Positions 24,301-34,400 of a stretch of 64,000 bases of DNA are shown here, one piece after another. The first letter of the stretch is position 1. Each line of letters begins with the position of its first letter. The notes under the pieces are model-generated. The model was not told the DNA's origin. It was given only the letters and a program-made list of their open reading frames with translations, and searched no databases. Where the stretch lies: positions 62,001-126,000 of the forward strand of contig WFMF01000046.1 in NCBI GenBank assembly GCA_011033025.1, in the 5' to 3' direction. The position numbers and the translations under genes were made by a program. The stretch comes from Beroe forskalii (lineage: Eukaryota; Ctenophora; Nuda; Beroida; Beroidae).

Positions 24301-25362
24301 TGAGGAATGATGATGACGTCATCAGAGACGTTATCGCAGTAACTATAAGGGGAGGCAGGTGGTGGTTCCTCAATGCCGAGTGTGTATTGTGTCTGGCAAT
24401 AATAGTAGTAGAAATATAAGCTCATTCTAAGCACCAGGTGGTTTTTATACCGGGCGTCTCCAAACTCTGCCGATGAGTCAACTCACCACTTTCTGCTCTG
24501 ATAATGACGTCATAAACTACTCAATTGTCGCTTTGAGAAAGTGAAAGCTTTGTCTCGCGCTCTCATGTGGGTCGTGTAGAATCTGATATGCAAAGTGTTG
24601 TCCTCCACCTACCCCTGAAACTTTAATGGAGGTACTTATGGGGGCTAAATTACCCCAAGCTTCCAAGGTCTCTATAGCCGTATAGTATTACTTTCAGTTT
24701 AATATGGGCGCAGGAGTTGAAGTTTAAAACGATGAAGTTCTAACTGAGAGCTGATAAACATTTCAAAAATCATCCCAAATTATAACCCACTTTTAATGAA
24801 ATTAATAAAACCAAGTTTAGCTATTTTTCTACCCTCTTGAATGAAAATTGTTATCCCAGGGTATATATTTACTGTTACTGGCCTGCTAAAAAATAAACTA
24901 ACAATCTTTTAGTTTTGATCGCCCTTAGGAAACGACCGGTTAACCGAACCGAAACCGAAATACCGGTTAACCGGGCGTTTTCAGCCAACCGAAACCGTAA
25001 CCGGATATTTTGATTTCGCAATTATCCGTTTGGTGAAATCGGTCGATTAACCGAACCGAAACCGAAATGGGTTAACCGGCGTTTTCAGCGAACCGAAACC
25101 GTGTAACCGGTCGTTTGGTAATCGCCCTTCCTATAACTATAAGAAATAATCATGGAAATTGGAAGCAGCACGCCGTGTAGAACGATATCCTAAAGCCCCC
25201 CTCTGTAATCCTGCCTTATTCCAGGTTATTGGCAGTAGATCTGACGCCTACTCCGTTGGTTTCTCCTCCATCCATTGCAACCCTGATACTCTCACCAGTC
25301 CGGAGTCAGCCAGTCACAGCAGCATGGAAATGAAGCAGTTCGAGGGACCCTCCCATATCTAG
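12327..25362 (+). CDS. TMEM145/GPR180-like seven-transmembrane protein
   Basis: Fifteen exons give 475 aa, close to vertebrate TMEM145: 12327-12427, 12638-12680, 13185-13274, 13740-13866, 14664-14734, 14877-14958, 15253-15324, 20556-20624, 20770-20877, 21379-21457, 21599-21692, 21894-22066, 23151-23255, 23427-23502 and 25225-25362. It has a signal peptide (FRVFVGLVLGLTLVEVG), a luminal domain with paired Cys, then the family landmarks RARWWYFAVSNC, KLTNGNSFWNRHVSADEIGI, SKGWTVVRGRLS, MFDPGEVLYEFESLPGY and LILTRPSNANRAFPFN. The family is a seven-pass membrane group of poorly known role; GPR180 has been linked to signalling at the cell surface. Exon 3 seems to use the second of two AGs. Introns 8 and 11 lack a GT donor at the position that restores the conserved protein. 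A very large repeat fills intron 7. Confidence 0.9.
13441..13547 (+). repeat. Dispersed repeat, copy 1
   Basis: Shares tgtctatcgatgat, gagtgacgc and a conserved end, ccgcttcgc(a/g)gctgcatcag followed by cgggtctggtatcacc, with a second copy at 25416-25500 at the other end of the same gene. Confidence 0.7.
13548..13739 (+). repeat. Long C/T-rich tract before exon 4
   Basis: About 190 nt of almost pure pyrimidine on the plus strand, built from ccccttttccacc-like pieces, leads directly into the CCCCCACAG acceptor of exon 4 of the TMEM145-like gene. It acts as a greatly expanded polypyrimidine tract. Confidence 0.75.
14452..14605 (+). repeat. 21-bp tandem repeat
   Basis: About seven copies of gttgctatgacaacatgtg plus two bases in intron 4 of the TMEM145-like gene. 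The unit is a multiple of three, so it produces a false open frame. Confidence 0.85.
15068..15176. repeat. Nested inverted repeat (MITE-like hairpin)
   Basis: Arms of about 40 nt, starting gtttcaattgatttgagtaa, are inverted copies with one mismatch. The loop contains a second hairpin, ctcgtttcactaaacgag. It lies in intron 6 of the TMEM145-like gene. Confidence 0.85.
15995..20315. repeat. 4.3-kb array of a 40-bp minisatellite
   Basis: About 105 copies of a 40-bp unit that starts gatagtgtcccctgttagtg and ends tcctctgttaactt. Long runs are identical; scattered copies lack one C or G or are rearranged (for example near 17030-17080 and 18340-18380). It contains the palindrome GTTAAC. There are no unique spacers, so it is not CRISPR-like. 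It fills most of intron 7 of the TMEM145-like gene and is bracketed by copies of the 29-bp repeat that abuts exon 8. Confidence 0.97.
20316..20566 (+). repeat. 29-bp array made of copies of the exon 8 acceptor
   Basis: Nine copies of tcctcttttcccagacattt followed by tatgaataa. The last copy supplies the real acceptor: attcccag is followed by the first exon bases ACATTTTG. Two related copies lie at about 15948-15993, left of the 40-bp array, so the big array appears to have grown inside this smaller one. Confidence 0.92.
20624..20782 (+). other. Intron 8 flanked by a 14-bp direct repeat, no GT-AG solution
   Basis: AGCTATCGCTACCA lies at the end of exon 8 and again, 145 nt later, at the start of exon 9 after a good tttccag tract. 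Removing one copy plus the intervening DNA restores the conserved reading LSLQAIATTISTIYR. No register within the repeat gives GT-AG; the register ending in CAG starts with CT. Confidence 0.6.
20878..21100 (+). repeat. 40-bp array starting at the exon 9 donor
   Basis: About five and a half copies of a unit holding ggttaccatggtaactgttg and tgttaccatgattctcatct. The first copy overlaps the exon 9 donor (ACCACAG then GTTACC). GGTTACCATGGTAACC is itself a palindrome. Confidence 0.85.
21094..21244. mobile_element. MITE with terminal inverted repeats
   Basis: Starts TGGTGTTCTGACT and ends in the near reverse complement AGTCGGGACACCA. Inner arms gcggcgtattgcg / cgtaatacgccgc and aagcaca-type segments also pair. 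It lies in intron 9 of the TMEM145-like gene and is non-coding. Confidence 0.7.
22660..23165 (+). repeat. Threefold duplication containing the exon 13 acceptor
   Basis: ctcaggttcctggct occurs near 22723 and 23026 as decoys, and as the true acceptor plus exon start at about 23147. Phrases agcgagagattgagactt and cctcagt(c/t)(a/t)tt recur with it. Only the last copy continues into the conserved FLAKPITVMIASFLLEDYY coding sequence. Confidence 0.75.
22863..22900. repeat. Hairpin with a poly-C loop
   Basis: AATAATCATATG and its exact complement flank a G plus a run of 11-13 C. Confidence 0.85.
24918..25128. mobile_element. hAT-like MITE with 8-bp target duplication
   Basis: ATCGCCCT lies on both sides (24918-24925 and 25121-25128). 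The element runs 24926-25120, begins TAGGAAACGACCGGTTAACC and ends in the near reverse complement CCGGTCGTTTGGTA. Its body repeats aaccgaaaccgaaa. It is the best-preserved relative of the element that forms the LamG-gene intron at 53838-53951. Confidence 0.8.
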
Positions 25363-25415
25363 TGCAAAGTCAAAGCTTAACCTCAAAAGTTGCTCTAACC
25401 AGATCCCTTTGCCCT

Positions 25416-25500
25416 TGTCTATCGATGATAGACCCTTCCCACTTCCGAGTTCCGAGTGACGCAGCCGCTTCGCGGCTGCATCAGCGGGTCTGGTATCACC
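25416..25500 (+). repeat. Dispersed repeat, copy 2
   Basis: Partner of the copy at 13441-13547; lies just after the stop codon of the TMEM145-like gene. Confidence 0.7.
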
Positions 25501-25904
25501 TCTAACCAGATCCCTAGTTTTACGCGCGCGCGACGCCCTGATTAGGGGAATAGAAATACATGAAATAAACTTTGGACCTACTTTACTTGAACTTTTAGCA
25601 AGTTTTTTCACCCTTAAAATCCTCACGTTTGATGCACTGTTTTTTGGCAGCCCTTCTAGTTCTACTCGTTGTCACTGTCAGGCGACTCATGTGTCGCCTG
25701 ACAACTTTGAACGGGTAATAGGCAAAGCCCGAAGAAAGGCTTCGGATCCGAAAGACAGCCCTCAACGAGTACATTGTCTAGTCTTTAGACTCATTTGATT
25801 TTGAGAAATTTAACTTTGAAATTTGAGCACTGCCTCAGCTCCGTGTAATAATATGTTATAGAATTCATAATCGGATTAAAAAACGTCATATAACATTATC
25901 ACGC

Positions 25905-26745
25905 ACCCGGGCCCACGTTCATCAAACCAGGCCAGATGTGCACGTGCGTTCATAAACCAGATGTGCGCGAGCTCATCTGCAATGCAATATGAATAAATTC
26001 AGATGTGTGCGTGGCGCGCGTGCGTTAAACTGATCAGATATGCGCGCGTTCATCTGATCAAATGTGCGCCCGCGTTCATCTGATCAAATGTGCGCGCGCG
26101 TTCATCTGATCAAATGTGCGCGCGCGCGTTCATCTGATCAGATGTGCGCGCGCGTTCATCTGATCAGATGTGCGCGCGCGTTCATCTGATCAGATGTGCA
26201 CGTGCGCGCGCGTTCATCTGATCAGATGTGCACGCGCGTTCATCTGATCAGATGTGCGTGCGCGTTCATCTGATCAGATGTGCGTGCGCGTTCATCTGAT
26301 CAGATGTGCGTGCGCGTTCATCTGATCATAGATGTGCGTGCGCGTTCATCTGATCAGATGTGCGTGCGCGTTCATCTAATCAGATGTGCGTGCGCGTTCA
26401 TCTAATCAGATGTGCGTGCGCGTTCATCTGATCAAATGTGCATGCGCGTTCATCTGATCAGATGTGCGCGTTCGTCTGATCAGATGTGCGCGCGTGTTTG
26501 TCTGATCAGATGTGCGCGCGCGTTAATCTCATCAAATTGCGTGCGCGTCCATCTGCAATCAATGCAGATTTGCGCGCGCGTTATCTATCAGATATGCGCG
26601 CGTGTTCATTTATACATCTGGCTATCTGCAATCAATGCAGATGCGCGTTCGCAACTGATGAGATATGCGCGCATGTTCGTCTTGCCAAATTGCTCGCCCG
26701 TTATTGTTAATTTAATCATATGTGCGCGCGTTCATCTGTGACCAA
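25905..26745. repeat. 26-bp array, palindromic and CG-rich
   Basis: About 25-30 copies of catctgatcagatgtgcgtg plus cgcgtt, more diverged at both ends. ATCTGATCAGAT is a perfect palindrome and the (GC/GT)n part is alternating purine-pyrimidine, which can adopt Z-form. Open frames over it are artefacts of the repeat. Confidence 0.92.
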
Positions 26746-27626
26746 ATCTGTATCTGCGCGGCGCCCGTGTTCATGCAACCAAAAGTATGCGCGTGCGTTC
26801 GTCTAACACGCGCATGTTTCCGAAATATAAATAATCCAACTTGATGCGCGTGCGCCCCGGCCCCGTGCGCGCGCAACGACGCAACGTTCAGCATTTGCAG
26901 CGCTTTTGATAGCCATCCCGGTCTAATCAGACGGGCAACGTACGTCGAAAGAGAAATTTGTAGAAATTTAAGTTATACCTTCCTTAGCCCGCAAAGGTGT
27001 GTATACGTGTTTAGCAAAGTAATACCTCCACTTAATGTTGTGCCCGAAAGTTGAGCTGGGTATGGCTCATTGGCTCCATGAAAAGTGGGACAGTTTCCAG
27101 AGGTCCATGGCTATGATGGAATTTAATTTTTCAAATTATTATTCATCAATATATTATTACTGTACACACTTCCCTGGAACTTGATTAATATTTACATTAA
27201 TGAATGATTAAGTGTGCTTATTAGTGTTTTCACCTAGATGACAAAGCATTTTATCTTTACCTTTATCTTTATAGGAACTTATGATTAGTCAGTTATCATT
27301 TGTTTATAACATTTCAAAGTTTTGCATTTTTTATATCTTCAGGCAAACTTTTTTAAAATTTACATCACCTTTTTCTCATTAACATGTTTTTAACTTTGTT
27401 AGCATTTCCTGTTGCTGTCTAATTATAGGTTCTAAATTGTCTGACGTTGACAGACCCTCTCGAGAATCAGATTCGCGGCTGGCGTCAGCAGGTCATACAT
27501 TGTACGACAAGTTCTAAAGTATTTTGGTATCCGTAAATCAGCTTTTAATTCATTTTTATTTGTAAATTGCATTTATTAATGTAAAAGTAACAAATGAAAG
27601 TAACAAATGTGGTTGCCTAGACCTAA

Positions 27627-27945
27627 GGGGCCATCTGTAAAAGACGTCCGCAATGAGGGGGGAGTCTGGCCAATGCGGACGTTTGCGGATGTAGGGGGAG
27701 GGGCCGTTTAGCCAAATGAAGACGTCCGTAATTCATGGAAATTTTGGCGATTTGACGGCTATTTTACTAGAAAATCATGAAATCTCGGGGCCAAAAATGA
27801 TGACCCAGAAAATTTTCAGGAAACATGTGTATGTCCAGGGGGAGGGAGGGGTTTCTGCATTGCGGATGTTTGCGGACAAGGGGGAGGGAGGGGTCTAAAA
27901 TGGCCAAAATTTTGTGGATGTCCTTTATGGATGGCCCCTCAGGGT
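27627..27945. mobile_element. MITE-like element with GGGGCCATC ends
   Basis: The left end aggggccatctgtaaaagac and the right end (tttatggatggcccct) are near reverse complements. Inside, gtccgcaatgagg and tgcggacgtttgcgga recur. A shorter reverse-oriented relative lies at 48426-48502. Confidence 0.65.
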
Positions 27946-28073
27946 ACTTTAAATTATTGAAAAATTTTTCTCCGGATTGGGTTGAATATTCGAGTTGATA
28001 TCATGTCAAAAATTTTCTATTTCTATCTATTTCCATAAAAATTGGCCAAAAATTGATTACATAATATGTGACC

Positions 28074-28224
28074 GTGGTGTTTCCACATGATAAAAACGGC
28101 GCACACTGAGTGCGCGCCACTGAGTGCGCGCCATTCCCACCATTAAATCTCCAAGGTGGGAATGGCGCGCACTCAATTGCGCGCACTGAGCGCGCGCCGT
28201 CTTTTATGTGGAAACACCATGGGC
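28074..28224. mobile_element. Palindromic MITE
   Basis: GTGGTGTTTCCACATGATAA at the left and its near reverse complement (ttttatgtggaaacaccat) at the right enclose inverted ggcgcgcactgagtgcgcgc-type blocks and gtgggaat / attcccac. The whole 150 bp can fold into one hairpin. Non-coding. Confidence 0.8.
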
Positions 28225-28418
28225 AATGATCCCTAAATAGGAGCATTTAAGTTTCTAGAGATATCACAAGTTCTTGCTCAAGCATATTTAATATGCTCTT
28301 GAAGAAATTATTCTTTATTGCGTGGTTGTTTTTGAAATCTTTCGGTTTTCAAAACTGTTATCAAACAACGATTAATTTTTTGCTTCACACCCTGAGCAAC
28401 AGGCCAAGTACTCAAAGC

Positions 28419-31400
28419 ATGGCATGTCCCTATCAGAATCGGAGAAATACATCAACTAGTGTTTCAGAGTGGAGTTTGGCTGTGAGTGAAAATTATAAGA
28501 AACAGCAGAAGTATTCCCTATTTTATAAAACTTGTTATAAACTTGTTTTCATCAAGATTTAGATTATTCTTCTAATTGTAAGTAACAAGACCAAGTAATT
28601 TGTAATTCGCAACATGAAAAATGGTTATAGATTCGTCCAGACAAGCCTTCTGACTGTGAATGGGCCAAAGGAACTTCTCAGCCAAGTCCGCATGTGCACA
28701 ATGAGTGGAAACCTCCGTAAGTATTTTCAGCCTGCAATTTTATCGAGAAATGAATTGAGTTCTAAACTATTTTGAATTTGGAGCTCACTATTAGCCATGA
28801 ATCGCTTAGGTTTTGATTTTTTATGAGTATGGAACACTTATCCCTGCACGAAAATAACTTCCCTACTCATCTACAGCTTACCCTTTTCAGTACAAAATAT
28901 GGTGTGTATAACACTATTCTTGAACACATTGGAAACACTCCTATGGTAAAATTGGACAGACTCAAAAAGGACTATGGACTTAAATGTGATCTATTTGAGT
29001 TAATTTGTTTTCTTAAGAATGAATACTTAATAAACAATGGCATTGAGGACTCTAACAGCTTAAATTTGGTCATCTTGCATATTTGATTGCAATGAAAGCA
29101 CATACTTAGGCTGAGTTGAATTCACCATCAAAATCATATTATGAAGTACACTGGTGACTTGTGTCATGATAAAACAGGTCTTCCTGGTTTATCTTTAAGC
29201 TTTTTTAAGAAGGCAATTTTATCTCACTGGAATTTATTGGGTCAAAAATATCATATATTGATAAAACCAGTATTTTATTTCACCTTTTTAAAATAGCATT
29301 TGCTGCTTTGAGTCTAATTCACTTATGGTTCGTTGATTCAGGTATTTAATTATTTCTTGATAAGACTAGTTCAACTTGTTTGCTGATAATTCGTGATTTA
29401 ATTTTCTCTAAAATATTTGTACTGGGTTTGCTTTGTCTGGAATCATTGTTCAGATGAAAATATATAACATGGAATTAATTTAGCAGATTTCTCCTCACTT
29501 TATCTCGCAATTCAGATACACTAAATCATTCCTATCACATCTGATCAAATGTATAACTTTGAAGAAGCAATATAAAGTTACATAATATTCCTGTCTCAGT
29601 TGCGAAGTGTGAGTTTTTCAACGCTGGAGGGAGTGTGAAGGACAGGATTGGGTTGCGGATGGTGGAGGAGGCTGAGAGGAAGGGGAGATAACTCCTGGGG
29701 TTCACACCCTCATAGAACCTACTTCAGGGAATACAGGTATACAAATACACCTGTATCACAGGGGGAATACAGGTGTAATACAGGTGTAAAACAGGCGGAA
29801 TACAGGTGTAATACAGGCGGAATACAGGTGTAATACAGGGGGAATACAGGGGGAATATAGGTGTAATACAGGTGTAATACAGGGGGAATACAGGTGTCAT
29901 ATAGGTGTAATACAGGGGGAATACAGGGGGAATACAGGTGTAATATAGGTGTAATACAGGTGTAATACAGGGGGAATACAGGTGTCATATAGGTGTAATA
30001 CAGGGGGAATACAGGGGGAATACACCTGTAATACAGGGGGAATACAGGTGTAATACAGGTGGAATACAGGGGGAATACAGGTGTCATATAGGTGTAATAC
30101 AGGTGTAATACAGGTGTAATACAGGCGGAATACAGGTGTAATACAGGCGGAATACAGGTATATTCTCTGAGATAAAGTATAAACATTGTATACAGACATC
30201 ACCAGACTTTCAGCAGTTGGACCGAGTGATACATGAATTTTTCTCGACTGACGGATATTAAGGTAATTTTATGAACTCTTCCTCATCCAATCTTCCTCAG
30301 GCATTGGTTTAGCTCTGGCAGCAGCAGTGAAAGGGTACCGCTGTATCATTGTGATGCCAGAGAAAATGAGCAATGAAAAGGTGAGTTTTTTTGATAAGAA
30401 TTTGAATTTGAATTAATTTGAGTCCTACTATGAACCATAACTTCTGAGTTCAAGTTTAGGGTTAAAATGGGTCGGCGCCCGACCCATTTCAAACGATCAC
30501 AGTATTGTTGTGCTAATAAGTTTAAACATATAACATTGTGAGCCACACAGGTTTAAAAGTAGGTTCGTATGCTACATTCTAGTCTCGTACTATGAACTTC
30601 TGACATAACATGACCCTGCAGGTGAGTGTGCTGCGAGCTCTTGGGGCGGAGATCGTCCGAACCCCAACCTCTGCTGCCTTCGACAGTCAGGGTAAGGCTA
30701 CTCAGTGTTCTCACTTTCTTTTTCTCCTTTTTAACCTGTCACAGGTCTAACCTGTGACACTCTCTATGTTTACTCATGCTTTTCTGGGAGTTTCTGACCA
30801 CAGAAGTAAAGAAGTCAGTCACAGAAATGTGACTCCAACCTGGAAAAAGTCCAACCTGAACGAACTTGTACTACATATTCATCGATATCTAAAACTGGTT
30901 GTGCTATCATGGTTCCTGCGGACACCGGCATTTTTTTCAGAGTAAAACACTTTTTGTGTAAATCCGTGACCTTGAATTGAGGCCGTGACCTGCAATTGTC
31001 ATGAAAGCCGATTAATTCCGGGTGCACATATCTTCTCCATTCCATTTGTTCTCTGGTGGCAATTCAATATTCTAGGTAATCGCATTAGGGTGCCATCTGT
31101 CATAATCTCGGGGCAGGATAATTAGATTTGGCAAATCAGTTAATTTGGTTGTGAATCATGTACGTAATTTGAAGATTACGTAATTTGAAGTAATATGTAA
31201 AATGATAACAGGAAATGAGTCAAAATGCAGGAACTCGTTACTTGGTAGGAACTCAGCATGTCACAGTTATTCTTATTGATTATTACAAATATTATTGCGA
31301 AAGCCAAAAGTTCAAAACGTTTTCTCCTGTGATTTGTCATGCTGACACAACCTACTACCTTCTGTACTGTACTCAGTACTGTTTGTACTGGGCACAGTGA

Positions 31401-34400
31401 TTAATGTATAGGTACATACTGTGCACGATGATGTGTCGTGTATAACATAGAATCAGTGTAATAAGTAAACACACATCATCACATTGTCAGATGTCCATTA
31501 GTTGTGTAAACAATAAAAGGTTGGGTTACTATACTCTGTAGTCTGTGTTTACTTGCGAAACAGCGTAGGTATGCTTATACACGTGTCGCGGGCAGTAAAC
31601 GACCGAGTACTCGGCCTCGGCCTCGGCCTCGGCCAAAATCGGCCCTTTTTTCAAACTCGGCCTCGGTCTCGGCCAAATTTTGCTTCATTTTGCCGAGTTT
31701 GATACCTAGCCAATTGCCAGAATTTCATGTTATTTCAAAACTTAGGCTGAATTTTAGGATCAAACAAGCTAAAATTTTCTCTGGATTAAAATTAAACATA
31801 AGAACTTTATCAAATTTAACCGATTCAATTAGCAAAAGATTCTTTTAAAATAGTTTTACGGCAATATAAAATTGTAGCTTCACGAAAGTTATATGAACTC
31901 GGTTGAACTCGGCCTCGGCCTCGGTCTCGGCCTCGGCCTCGGCTCCGGCCTTGACGATGCAAACTCGGCCTCGGCCTCGGCTTCGGCTAAGAACCTGAAC
32001 TCGGTCGTTTACTGGCGGCGGGCTAAGAGATAATCAAATTCCTACACAGATTTCACTCTGTACAGCAGTGTTAACAATTAGGCTAATCATCGATGACAAT
32101 TATCCATTCTCAACCCTGATAATGACGTCATCAACTCTCCATTCTAAACCCTGATGATGACGTCATCAACTCTCCATGCTAAACTCTGATAATGACGTCA
32201 CCAACTCTCCATGCTTAACTCTGATATGACGTAATTCTGGAGCGTTTCTCGGGGTCTCTAATGTTATGGCTGCCGGACAAGTGCGCACATGGGAGCTTAA
32301 TAATTGACAGGGTAGCGTGGGAAAATTTGGGGAGTAGCCCAATCAGTAGATTGACAGGGCACCCTGTTAGACCATGGGAAATAGATTCTTATGTGCGCAC
32401 TTGTCAGTAGGCCAATGTTTCACCTCATCAGAAGAAGAGCATATCATCCATTTCATCGTGCAATTACCACTTTCCAGGCCATTTCCCTCCCAATTGATGT
32501 AATACATCATGGTACACCATGAGACGTTTAAATGAGCCCCCTGTGAACTGGTTCCATTTCAGAGTCCCACATTGCAGTGGCGCAGCAGCTGATGCAGGAA
32601 ATACCGAACTCTACCATCCTAGACCAGGTCTGTATTTACAAAACACAGTACAAAGTTGCAGTGATTCGATCAACTCATGATGTGTCTGTATTGCTTACAT
32701 CAAGAATTCAGATCATTTTAATTAGAATTTTCACATTTATTTCAAGGTATTATTAATTGGTATTTACATTTATCATTCCTATATGGTATCTGACATGTTG
32801 CGTTTCTCATTAAAGGCAATTCTCTGTATCGCTAATTAAGGCTTCACTCCAAATCTCCAGAGAATTGATGTATCGCGTAACTTGACACTGCGAATCCCTC
32901 CGACGTTTTGCTGCTACATTCTGATCGTCAAAAAATTGACGTTTCCTGGCGCAGATATTAAAGCGCCCAGTCCTTAGAATAAAGCATTTCAAATTTTAAT
33001 CGACCATTAATTTCAACTCGTTTTGGCTTCCCCTCATGGTTCTTAAAGTTATACGGCAGAAAAGTCCGATATCATTAACTCCTACTCTTCCACGGAACAT
33101 TAATAAGAATTTACACTCTCTTCTCGGTAAATTGAAGCTTTCAGCAGAACTCGTGTAAATCTCACACGCTATCTTAACATGCTCACTGAATTCCAGACAT
33201 CCAACTAGCTGGATCCATTCCAGTGAAAGGGTCATGCATGACTGGAAATTCTGGAAAATCACCTGGAATCCACGCGGAAAGGTCTTCGCCGAACCATGAT
33301 TTTGTGATGTACTTGGCGCGCACGTGCGAACTTTCTTTACATTTTGTAGTTTTCTGTTTTTCTTGTACCAAATCGGGCGCTCAATGCGAGGTAGCTAAAT
33401 TTTAGGCAATTTTTCCAGGATTTGCTTGATTTGACGCCAGATTCCGTTTCAGTATCGCAACGAGTACAACCCTATCGCTCACTACGACTCAACTGCAGAA
33501 GAGATTTACCATCAGATGGGAGGTTAGCGCGGGGATGGTGATGTTTTAAGACTTGCCCACGCCAAGCTATTGGATACTGGGTTTATTTCAATTACTTGTT
33601 AGGGTGCGCCCTTTTTTCAAAGTTTTTTAGGCTCTTTGACTCGATTGTAGATCTCAGTGAGCTGATCACGAGGATATCAAGTTTTTTGAAATTGGACAAT
33701 GTCTTCCTTTGCCTCTGGGCGTTTTTCTGTTTCGTGACGTCACATCACGTGACCTGTCACGTGATCCGCGTGCTAGTACTTTGTGCGCGCTCTGATTCCG
33801 CGCGCGCAATTGCAATTCTATGCGCGTTCGCGGATCTGAGTTGTCTGTGTCAATTCTGTGCTATCTATGCCATTGGTAAGACTTATCTTTATTGAATAAT
33901 AGAATTTTCTGTTACCAATCTATGATAGACGCAGATAGCAAATAATTTAAGGATCAGCTTATCTTGCCAGTGACATTTTCAAGGCCGATAATTGCGATAA
34001 CTTAGAAAATGGAAGCTCAAGTTTATACATTGAGAGCTGAGAAGTACATTAGTACTATACAGGGTTAAAATTGTACATCCCAATCAGGAGTGTCCCCAGT
34101 CAGATCACATGACAAAGCAGAGGACACTCCCTCAACCATTGATAGAGCAGAACAAGGTTCACGTGACTGATAGAGGAGGAAGCAAGCAGTATCTCTTTGA
34201 CCATGAAGAAATCCAGTTAACAGTGACCTAGTTTGTTATATTTTAACGAGTAGGCACTCTTGCTAATTCTATTTCATCGTTCGGCAGTCTTGAAGCTTAT
34301 TCCGATCCCGAGATCTGTGAAATGTGAAACACAAAATATCCGTTTTATTGTTCTGTATTTTTTCTGGCGTTGCTAAACCCCCTGGGTCTGAAAAAGGCGG

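Noticed and set aside
29719..30202. 155-codon minus-strand frame rich in YTPVFPLY
   Set aside because: Produced by the gggaatacaggtgt array.
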